Origin: Candidatus Sulfopaludibacter sp. SbA3
GTDB lineage: Bacteria; Acidobacteriota; Terriglobia; Bryobacterales; Bryobacteraceae
NCBI GenBank assembly: GCA_945893365.1
Contig: CAMDED010000056.1
Coordinates: forward strand, 1-43,811
Reading direction: 5' to 3'
DNA length: 43,811 nt
Positions 7,732 through 14,022 of the stretch are shown here, piece after piece; positions within the stretch are counted from its first letter, which is position 1; the number at the start of each line of letters is the position of its first letter. The notes beneath the pieces were generated by a model. It saw only the letters and a program-made list of their open reading frames with translations. It made no database searches and was not told where the DNA came from. A program made the position numbers and the translations under genes.

Positions 7732-8022
7732 ATGAACATCCGTCTCCGGTTCCAGCCGCGGCCCCTGCGCCGCTCGCCTGCTCGCCCGCTCCGAAAGCCG
7801 CCCACGCCGCGGCGCGAGACTGCCCTGCGCGAAACCGCCGCTCCCGCCGGACGCTTCGAAACCGAAGTATGGACCGCCGCCACTAAGGACGGTCCCGCAT
7901 GCACGTTCTTCGTCGAAAAAGCAAGTCCTCACCGTATTGTGAAATGCGAGTCGAGCGACGGCGAAAAGGCAGAGCTTACGGGCGAAAATCGTCTCAAATA
8001 TTGGGACCTGAGGCCATTGTGA
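7732..8022 (+). CDS. Hypothetical protein, possibly the C-terminal remnant of a longer gene
   Basis: The ATG at 7732 gives 96 residues, and a GTG at 7714 is also possible. The first 45 residues are an Arg/Pro-rich run that looks like out-of-frame DNA. The last 55 (FETEVWTAATKDG...ASPHRIVKCESSDGEKAEL...LKYWDLRPL) look like a real protein tail. 'PHRIVKWESSDGE...YW' endings occur, from memory, in uncharacterised secreted acidobacterial proteins. The stop TGA overlaps the GTG start of plsY, as in a coupled pair. It may be a degraded gene whose end is kept because it feeds translation of plsY. Function unknown. Confidence 0.45.
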   Translation: MNIRLRFQPRPLRRSPARPLRKPPTPRRETALRETAAPAGRFETEVWTAATKDGPACTFFVEKASPHRIVKCESSDGEKAELTGENRLKYWDLRPL

Positions 8023-8624
8023 ACCTTATCCTCGCATTGCTCGGCGCATACCTTCTGGGGGCGATTCCGTTCGGCTTCCTGCTGGTGAAATGGAAAACCG
8101 GCGGCGACATTCGCGCCTCGGGAAGCGGCAATACCGGCGCAACGAATGTATTTCGCACCGGCGGCATGTGGGCGGGCGTCGCGACCATGATCCTCGATAT
8201 CGGGAAGGGCTACCTCGCGGTCTGGCTTGCCGGACGGCTCAACCCCGGCGATGTCCTGGCGATGCCGGCGGCTGCGCTGGCGGTCATGGCGGGCCACGCT
8301 TACCCCGTCTTCCTGAAATTCCGGGGAGGCAAGGCGGTGGCGAGCTCCGCCGGCGCTTTCCTTTGCCTTTCGCCCCTGGCTTTGGCCGCGTCGTTGGTCG
8401 TGTTCGTGGCGATCGCCGCCTGGACGCGGCACGTATCGGCGGGCTCCGTGGTCGCGGCGGGCACCTTCCCGCTGGCCGCGTGGATTGTCGCTCATCCTCC
8501 GTGGCCCGTTCTGGCGGCCTCCGTAGTAGTGGCGGCTTTCATCGTTTACCGCCACCGGGACAACCTCGAGCGCATTCACAGCGGCACGGAGAACGTGCTG
8601 TCGTTCCACTCGCAAATACGGTAG
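8019..8624 (+). CDS. plsY: Glycerol-3-phosphate acyltransferase PlsY
   Basis: 201 residues from GTG 8019, the normal PlsY length. Longer in-frame extensions precede the conserved membrane start and are ignored. PlsY transfers the acyl group from acyl-phosphate to glycerol-3-phosphate in the inner membrane, the first step of phospholipid synthesis in most bacteria. The conserved motifs are visible: SGNTGATNVFR in the first cytoplasmic loop, GHAYPVFLKFRGGKAVASS, and RHRDNLERIHSGTE near the C-terminus. About five membrane segments are seen. GTG overlaps the stop of the preceding ORF. A sigma-factor gene starts 18 bases downstream, so it may share the transcript. Confidence 0.95.
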   Translation: MNLILALLGAYLLGAIPFGFLLVKWKTGGDIRASGSGNTGATNVFRTGGMWAGVATMILDIGKGYLAVWLAGRLNPGDVLAMPAAALAVMAGHAYPVFLKFRGGKAVASSAGAFLCLSPLALAASLVVFVAIAAWTRHVSAGSVVAAGTFPLAAWIVAHPPWPVLAASVVVAAFIVYRHRDNLERIHSGTENVLSFHSQIR

Positions 8625-8642
8625 AGTCAGCCGTAACCTTCC

Positions 8643-9245
8643 ATGGCGGCTCGTGTTGAGCAAGATATGGGCGTGACGGCGGCCCTCGACTACGATGCCC
8701 GGCTCATGCTCCTCGTCAAGGATGGAGATAGCGGAAGTTATGCGCTTCTCCTCAACAAGTACCGGGGACCGGTCATTCATTTTCTTTACCGGATGGTGCA
8801 GAATCAGTCCGTTGCCGAAGAACTGGCTCAGGAGGTTTTCTTACGGGTATTTCGCGGACGAGGGAACTATGAGCCGTCGGCGAAGTTCACAACCTGGCTG
8901 TTCCGCATCGCCACGAATCTGGCGATCAACTCTCTGCGCGACGGCAAGGCCGAAAAAAACCAGGAACAGCTCGATGGACCTGCCGGCGGCGGCGCCGGGC
9001 TGCAAGTACCGGACCGCCGGCCGACCGCGGAGCAGGTCCTGGTATATCGTGTGAAGTTGGAAGAGGTTCGCCAGGCGATCGCGCAGCTTCCCGAAAAGCA
9101 GCGCGCCGCCGTGTTGATGCATAAGTACGAAGAGATGGAGTATTCGCAGATTGCGAAAGTCCTGGGCTGCTCCGAGCCCGCCGTGAAATCGCTCCTGTTC
9201 CGAGCTTATGAATGTCTGCGCGGCCGCTTGGCGCATATGGCATGA
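8643..9245 (+). CDS. ECF-type RNA polymerase sigma factor
   Basis: 200 residues from ATG 8643. A second ATG at 8667 (MGVTAALD) is equally plausible, and neither has a strong ribosome site. Region 2 spans about 40-105 (YRMVQNQSVAEELAQEVFLRVF...FTTWLFRIATNLAINSLRD). Region 4 spans about 135-195 (AIAQLPEKQRAAVLMHKYEEMEYSQIA...PAVKSLLFRAYECLR). It recruits RNA polymerase to alternative promoters. The next gene encodes a zinc-finger membrane anti-sigma factor, so activity is probably set by release from that partner. Confidence 0.92.
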   Translation: MAARVEQDMGVTAALDYDARLMLLVKDGDSGSYALLLNKYRGPVIHFLYRMVQNQSVAEELAQEVFLRVFRGRGNYEPSAKFTTWLFRIATNLAINSLRDGKAEKNQEQLDGPAGGGAGLQVPDRRPTAEQVLVYRVKLEEVRQAIAQLPEKQRAAVLMHKYEEMEYSQIAKVLGCSEPAVKSLLFRAYECLRGRLAHMA

Positions 9246-9258
9246 TGAAGGGGGCAAG

Positions 9259-9798
9259 ATGAATTGTCCGATCGAACACCCCGAGAGCGCGGGATTGCTT
9301 CTCGACTATTGCGGACGCAAGCTGGCTCCGGACACGACTGCCATGCTTGAGCGGCACATGGGGTCGTGCGCCCGGTGTCAGGCTTTTCGCGACGGCCAGA
9401 TGGCGTTATGGCGGTCGCTCGACGCGTGGGAGTCAATGCCCGTGAGTGCCGGTTTCGACCGTCGGCTCTACGGCCGGCTTCATGGCCCACACGGCGACGG
9501 GCCTCGCACCAGTTGGTGGTCCCGGTTCTTTGGGTCGCCCCTGTCCGGACCCGCATTCCTGCAGCCGGCGGTCCCGCTCGCTCTAGCCTGTGTCATCGTT
9601 TTGGCGGGCTTACTGGTGAACGACCGCCCCGACGGCGCAGTCGCCGGCGCTCCCAGGGACGCCGTCGAGGCGGAGCAAGTGGAAACCGTGCTCGAGGACT
9701 TCGACATGCTGTCGCAACTTAGGTGGCAACCCCGCGATGCCACCGGCGCCGCATCGCGCTACACCCCCTTCGAAGCAATGCCCGAGGCGAGGTCGTAG
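9259..9798 (+). CDS. Membrane-anchored zinc-finger anti-sigma factor
   Basis: 179 residues from ATG 9259, with an AAGGGGGC ribosome site just upstream. Earlier in-frame codons overlap the sigma gene and are rejected. The N-terminal zf-HC2-type motif is His-x3-Cys-x2-Cys (HMGSCARC, about residues 33-40), which in this family binds zinc and clamps the sigma factor. A single membrane helix (FLQPAVPLALACVIVLAGLLV) lies near residues 96-116, followed by a short acidic tail outside. It starts 13 bases after the sigma gene. The signal that releases the sigma factor is unknown. Confidence 0.85.
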   Translation: MNCPIEHPESAGLLLDYCGRKLAPDTTAMLERHMGSCARCQAFRDGQMALWRSLDAWESMPVSAGFDRRLYGRLHGPHGDGPRTSWWSRFFGSPLSGPAFLQPAVPLALACVIVLAGLLVNDRPDGAVAGAPRDAVEAEQVETVLEDFDMLSQLRWQPRDATGAASRYTPFEAMPEARS

Positions 9799-9800
9799 CA

Positions 9801-10292
9801 ATGCGAGCCCGCTTCTTTTTCGTGCTGCTGGCCGCGGCAATCTCCTGCTTTGCGCAGCCATCGGAAGGACGGAAGTACGCACAAGCACAGAAGAAAACGG
9901 CCGTCGACCGGTGGAACCGGATGTCGCCTGAAGATCGCGAGCGGGCTTTGCAGAGGCTGACGCCCGAGCGCCGCGAGCGTTTGCGGGCGCAGATGGACCG
10001 CTTTAATAACCTGCCGCCCGAAGAGCGCGATCGTCTTCGCCGCCGCTACGATCAATTCCGGCTCATGCCGCCGCAGAAGCAGGCACGGGCTCGCGAAATC
10101 TTCAAAGAACTTACGGAGCTCTCGCCCGACCGCCGCCGGACGCTTCGCCGTGAAGTCGAAAGGCTGCGCGCCCTGCCGGAGTCCGAGCGTAACGCCCGCC
10201 TCGAAAGCGAAGACTTCCGGAGCCGGTTCAGCGCATCGGAACGGAAGATGGTGCGTGAGCTTGGCAACCTGATCTCTCCCGACCCGAAATAG
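9801..10292 (+). CDS. Secreted DUF3106-type Arg/Glu-rich helical protein
   Basis: 163 residues from ATG 9801, two bases after the anti-sigma stop, with a GAGG site upstream. Signal peptide MRARFFFVLLAAAISCFAQ. The rest is a highly charged helical protein with repeated 'LxPExRxRLRxxxxRFxxLPPEERDRLRRRYDQF' units, the hallmark of DUF3106. The charge pattern suggests a long coiled or spectrin-like periplasmic helix. DUF3106 genes commonly follow ECF sigma/anti-sigma pairs in Acidobacteriota, and I infer a role in periplasmic stress sensing. No biochemical function is established. Confidence 0.85.
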   Translation: MRARFFFVLLAAAISCFAQPSEGRKYAQAQKKTAVDRWNRMSPEDRERALQRLTPERRERLRAQMDRFNNLPPEERDRLRRRYDQFRLMPPQKQARAREIFKELTELSPDRRRTLRREVERLRALPESERNARLESEDFRSRFSASERKMVRELGNLISPDPK

Positions 10293-10334
10293 TCTTCCCG
10301 ACAGGACGCCGCGGCTTGGGAGTCGACTGTGGTG

Positions 10335-10395
10335 AGGGTGGGACGGGCCATCGTCGTTAGTGGCCTGCGACGACGACGATCGCTTGCCCCACCTT
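10335..10395. repeat. Imperfect 23-bp inverted repeat, REP-like extragenic element
   Basis: Arms 10335-10357 and 10373-10395 agree at 18 of 23 positions, with a perfect inner ATCGTCGT/ACGACGAT and a 15-base loop. The outer arm reads AAGGTGGGGCAAGCGATCG on the minus strand. It lies 43 bases after the DUF3106 gene. Such GGTGGGGCA...-type palindromes are, from memory, common between acidobacterial genes. It could also end the sigma operon transcript. Confidence 0.5.
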
Positions 10396-10464
10396 AACAA
10401 TTCAGCGGCTATTCCGTGACAGACCCTTGAGCGGTAGTATTAGTTCCCAGAACTCTACCGGGCA

Positions 10465-10492
10465 TTGACATTAGCTCATCTTATGATATGCT
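10465..10492 (+). promoter_or_regulatory. Candidate sigma-70 promoter of the LysR gene
   Basis: A perfect TTGACA (10465-10470) is followed after 16 bases by TATGCT (10487-10492). Transcription would begin near 10499, inside the annotated ATG start, which would make GTG 10500 the first codon of an almost leaderless message. Confidence 0.45.
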
Positions 10493-11396
10493 ATGCGAGG
10501 TGCTCTTCGACAACATTCGTCTCTTTCGCGACATCGCGCAAACCCGCAGCATCAGCCGCGGCGCGGCCAGTAACCAGGTAAGCCAATCCGCCGCAAGCCA
10601 GCACATCCAGGAGCTCGAACGGAAACTGAAAGTCTCTTTACTCGACCGCAGCACCCGTCCCCTGGCCCTCACCCCCGCGGGCAGGCTCTATGCCGATCTC
10701 TGCCGGGACGTCCTGCGCCGCGAGGAGGAGTTCAACGCCCTCCTCGACAGCGAACGCGGCGGCGGCGAAGGCGTCGTTCGCGTCGCTTCCATCTATTCGG
10801 TCGGTCTTTCGGAAATGCCCCGCCTTCGGCGTGAATTCGAGGCCGGCTTTCCCACCACGCAGCTTCACGTCGATTTTCTGCGGCCCGACAAGCTCTACGA
10901 AGCGCTGCTTGAGGATCGCGCCGATCTCGGCCTGGTCAGCTATCCGGAAGCTACGAAGAATCTCTCCGTTCTCGAGTGGCGGAACGAGGTGATGGCAGTC
11001 GCCGCGTGCCCAACCCATCCGCTCGCCGGGAGACCGCTTCTGCGCCCCGCCGATCTGCGAGGGCTGGACTTCGTGAGTTTCGACGAGGAGCTCACGATCA
11101 GGCGCGAGTTGGATCGTTACTTCCGCGAGCAGTCGGTCGAAATCTCGATAGCCGCTCAGTTCGACAACATCCAGTCCGTTAAGGAAGCAGTCGCTCTCGG
11201 GCAAGGCGTCAGCATTCTCCCCGAATGCACGTTCCTTGCCGAGATCGAGCAGGGGCGGCTTGTCTCGATCCCACTGCAGGATCCCGTCCTCGTGCGGCCG
11301 GTTGGAATTGTGCATCGCAAACGCAAGAAATTTACCCGCGCCGCTCGAAGCTTCCTCGAGCTCCTGCGCGGAAAACCGGCGGGTGACATCTCGTAG
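10488..11396 (+). CDS. LysR-family transcriptional regulator
   Basis: 302 residues from ATG 10488. GTG at 10500 (VLFDNIRLFRDIAQTRS) is a realistic alternative because LysR proteins usually begin right at this helix, and a promoter overlaps the ATG. The winged helix-turn-helix is at about 10-65 (SISRGAASNQVSQSAASQHIQELERKL). The type-2 periplasmic-binding-like effector domain follows at about 95-295. It is followed 13 bases later by the PHP-domain protein gene in the same direction, which may be in its transcript. The effector is unknown. Confidence 0.9.
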   Translation: MLCEVLFDNIRLFRDIAQTRSISRGAASNQVSQSAASQHIQELERKLKVSLLDRSTRPLALTPAGRLYADLCRDVLRREEEFNALLDSERGGGEGVVRVASIYSVGLSEMPRLRREFEAGFPTTQLHVDFLRPDKLYEALLEDRADLGLVSYPEATKNLSVLEWRNEVMAVAACPTHPLAGRPLLRPADLRGLDFVSFDEELTIRRELDRYFREQSVEISIAAQFDNIQSVKEAVALGQGVSILPECTFLAEIEQGRLVSIPLQDPVLVRPVGIVHRKRKKFTRAARSFLELLRGKPAGDIS

Positions 11397-11409
11397 AAAG
11401 GGACTTTTT

Positions 11410-12438
11410 ATGAAACGTACGACCATGAAGAAGGCAATCATCGTCCGAGGCGCGCTGGCGCTGACCGCGGCGGCGCTCTTTCTGATCGCGACCCGTGGAG
11501 GGGCGACGCCGGACGCGTCAAGCGGAAAGAAATGGTATAAAGGCAATCTGCACACGCACACCGTGCACAGCGACGGCGACTCCACCCCCAACGAGGTCGC
11601 CGCCTGGTACAAGGACCACCGCTACCAGTTTCTGGTGTTAAGCGATCACAACTACCTGACGGAAACCGCGGGCCTCAACACGGTCTTTGCCTCGCCGGAA
11701 AAATTCCTGCTCATTCAGGGCGAGGAAGTCACCACCTCCTCCGGCGGCAAGCCCGTCCATATCAATGCCTATCACCTCGGCTCGCTTGTAAATCCGGTGC
11801 AGGCGGATTCGGTGGCCTCGACCATTCAGGCCAACGTCAATGGCATCCGCGGGGCGCGCGCCCTGCCCTCTTTGAACCATCCGAATTTCGGCTGGGCGGT
11901 CACCTCGAAGGACCTGATGCAGGTGTCGAATCTCAACTTGTTCGAGGTCTACAACGGGCACCCGATGGTCAACAATCGCGGCGGCGGCGGCGCGGAGTCG
12001 CTCGACGAAATGTGGGACGCCCTGCTTACCGGAGGGAAGCGCATCCACGGAATCGCCGTGGACGACGCCCATAATTTCAAGGTGATCGGCAAGAACCTGT
12101 CCAATCCGGGGCGCGGCTGGATCATGGTGCGCGCCGCCCGGCTTGCCGACGCCGACATCCGCGCCGCCATAGAAGCGGGCGATTTTTACGCCTCCTCCGG
12201 CGTAATTCTCAAAGACGTGCAAGCCGGCGGTGGAGCGCTGCGGATTGAGATCCAAGCCGACAGCGCGACCCGCTACTCCACCTTCTTCATTGGCGAGGGC
12301 GGTAAGGTTCTCAAACGCGCCGAAGGCAATAATCCCGAGTACCGTATCCAGGGTGGAGAAAAATACGTACGCGCGAAGGTGCAGGCCTCGACTGGCGACG
12401 ACGCCTGGGTCCAGCCGCTGTTCCCCGGCTCGCGCTAA
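11410..12438 (+). CDS. Secreted or lipoprotein-like PHP-domain phosphoesterase
   Basis: 342 residues from ATG 11410, with a GAAAGGGA site nine bases upstream. The N-terminus is a signal/anchor (KKAIIVRGALALTAAALFLIA). PHP-type metal-binding motifs are present: GNLHTHTVHSDGD, LVLSDHN, QGEEVTT, LNHPNFGW and AVDDAHN. PHP domains hydrolyse phosphoester bonds using two or three metals, but the secreted subgroup in Acidobacteriota and Planctomycetota is uncharacterised. The C-terminal about 70 residues look like a small beta-domain. The gene is downstream of the LysR regulator and convergent with the DUF1501 gene. Confidence 0.85.
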   Translation: MKRTTMKKAIIVRGALALTAAALFLIATRGGATPDASSGKKWYKGNLHTHTVHSDGDSTPNEVAAWYKDHRYQFLVLSDHNYLTETAGLNTVFASPEKFLLIQGEEVTTSSGGKPVHINAYHLGSLVNPVQADSVASTIQANVNGIRGARALPSLNHPNFGWAVTSKDLMQVSNLNLFEVYNGHPMVNNRGGGGAESLDEMWDALLTGGKRIHGIAVDDAHNFKVIGKNLSNPGRGWIMVRAARLADADIRAAIEAGDFYASSGVILKDVQAGGGALRIEIQADSATRYSTFFIGEGGKVLKRAEGNNPEYRIQGGEKYVRAKVQASTGDDAWVQPLFPGSR

Positions 12439-12490
12439 GCCGGCGAGGATGGCGCGCCGCCACCCGCCTTCGGAAGGGAAAGCCTATCGT

Positions 12491-12558
12491 AGGCAATTCA
12501 CGTGCATGCCCGGCTGAAAGTCCGGCGCCTCGCCGGCGCGCTCAACTGAGAATTGCCT
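12491..12558. terminator. Long cruciform between convergent genes
   Basis: AGGCAATTC (12491-12499) and GAATTGCCT (12550-12558) are perfect 9-bp arms enclosing a second GC-rich palindromic core (GCCCGGCTGAAAGTCCGGC and GCCGGCGCG). The right arm lies in the last codons of the DUF1501 gene. It could act as a bidirectional terminator for the PHP and DUF1501 genes. There is no strong T-tract, so the mechanism is inferred. Confidence 0.45.
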
Positions 12559-14005
12559 TCACAACGTTCCCGTAAACGTCGGTTAGGCGGAAATCGCGGC
12601 CGCTATGCCGGAACGTAAGCCGCTCGTGATCGATGCCGAGAATGTGCAGCATTGTCGCGTGAAGATCGTGGATGTCAACCAAGCCATCGACCGCGCGGTA
12701 GCCGAATTCATCGGTTGCCCCGTGCTGCATGCCTCCCTTTACGCCGGCCCCCGCCATGAAGCAGGTGAACCCGTACGGATTGTGCTCCCGGCCTTCCATG
12801 CCTTCCTCCTGTTTGGCCCTCGGGTTCAACTCGCGGTAGGGCGTGCGGCCGAACTCGCCCGACCACAGGATCAGCGTGTCCTTTAGCAGGCCGCGGGCCT
12901 TCAAGTCGGACAGCAAACCGGCGATCGGCTTATCCACCGATTTGCATTTCGACATCAGACCCTTCTTGATGGCGGCATGATGGTCCCAGTCGACCGAAGT
13001 GACCTGGACAAAACGGACACCCGATTCCACGAGACGGCGCGCCATCAGGCATTGCTGGCCGAATTCGTTGGTTTCCTTTTCGCCGATGCCGTAGAGATCG
13101 AGGGTCGTCTTGGTCTCCTTCGACATGTCGAGGACGCCCGGCGCTTCCGCCTGCATGCGGAAGGCGAGCTCGAAAGACTGGATCAGCCCCTCGATTTCCC
13201 GGTCGCCGCCGAGCTTTTCCAGGTGCCGGCGGTTCAACGCCTGCAGGAAATCGATCTGCCGCCGTTGCGCGCCGGGCGCAATCGACGGGTCTTCCAGGTA
13301 CCGTATGTCCGGATTGGGAGGCGCGAGCGCCGATGGGCCGCGCAGCGCCTCGCCGAGCGGCGTACCTTGGAAGGCCGCCGGCAGAAAAGCGCTGCCGTAA
13401 AGCTGCGGGTTGCCGCCGTCGCCGAACAGGTCGGGGCGAATCGTGATAAAGCCCGGGAGATTTTGGTTCTCCGTGCCCAGCCCGTACGTAGCCCACGCCC
13501 CCATCGACGGGCGGACCAACACGCTCGAACCCGTGTGCAGGGTGCGAACCGCAGGCGCGTGGGCCTCGCTGTCGGTGTGCATTCCGCTTAGCAGGCACAG
13601 CTCATCCGCTTTCGCGGCAAGGTGTGGGAGCCAGTCCGAAACGTAAAGCCCGCTCTGGCCGCGCTGCACCAGATCCGACAAAGGGCCCATCAGCTGGGTG
13701 TTCTTCACGCTGTCGGTGAGCACTCGCGTTTTCGGCAATTCGAACGGCAGTGGGTCGCCGCTCTGCTTGCGCAGCCGAGGTTTGTGCTCGAACAAATCGA
13801 CGTGGGAAGGACCGCCCTGCATCCACAGAAAGATGACCCGACGCGCTCGAGGAGGGAAGTGCGGAACTTTGGCCGCTAAGGGGTTCGCAGTAGCGGCCCC
13901 GCCCGGCTCCGCGCACATTGCGGTTAGGGCGAGGGAACCAAAGCCGCAAGCAGCTTTGCTAAGCATCTCCCGGCGTGACAGTGGGAACTTGGCTCGCGTA
14001 GTCAT
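12542..14005 (-). CDS. DUF1501 (sulfatase-superfamily-like) secreted protein
   Basis: 487 residues from ATG 14005, with GAGGAG about 13 bases upstream. The in-frame extension to 14068 lies in the preceding gene. The Tat signal is LSRREMLSKAACGFGSLAL. DUF1501 motifs follow: RRVIFLWMQGGPSHVDLFEHKP, ATYGLGTENQNLPGF, RRLVESGVRFVQVT, LILWSGEFGRTPY and HATMLHILGIDHERLTFRHSGRDFRLTDV. DUF1501 has an alkaline-phosphatase/sulfatase fold and is typically paired with a DUF1549/DUF1553 cytochrome-like protein, as here (17 bases apart, same strand). The reaction catalysed is unknown. A role in processing sulfated or complex polymers is often proposed. Confidence 0.92.
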   Translation of the reverse strand: MTTRAKFPLSRREMLSKAACGFGSLALTAMCAEPGGAATANPLAAKVPHFPPRARRVIFLWMQGGPSHVDLFEHKPRLRKQSGDPLPFELPKTRVLTDSVKNTQLMGPLSDLVQRGQSGLYVSDWLPHLAAKADELCLLSGMHTDSEAHAPAVRTLHTGSSVLVRPSMGAWATYGLGTENQNLPGFITIRPDLFGDGGNPQLYGSAFLPAAFQGTPLGEALRGPSALAPPNPDIRYLEDPSIAPGAQRRQIDFLQALNRRHLEKLGGDREIEGLIQSFELAFRMQAEAPGVLDMSKETKTTLDLYGIGEKETNEFGQQCLMARRLVESGVRFVQVTSVDWDHHAAIKKGLMSKCKSVDKPIAGLLSDLKARGLLKDTLILWSGEFGRTPYRELNPRAKQEEGMEGREHNPYGFTCFMAGAGVKGGMQHGATDEFGYRAVDGLVDIHDLHATMLHILGIDHERLTFRHSGRDFRLTDVYGNVVKAILS

Positions 14006-14022
14006 GGGGTCAATTTCGCTCC

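Noticed and set aside
9801-10292. DUF3106 protein as a CpxP/Spy-like chaperone
   Set aside because: The charged helical repeats are superficially similar, but the LTxxQ motifs of that family are not visible.
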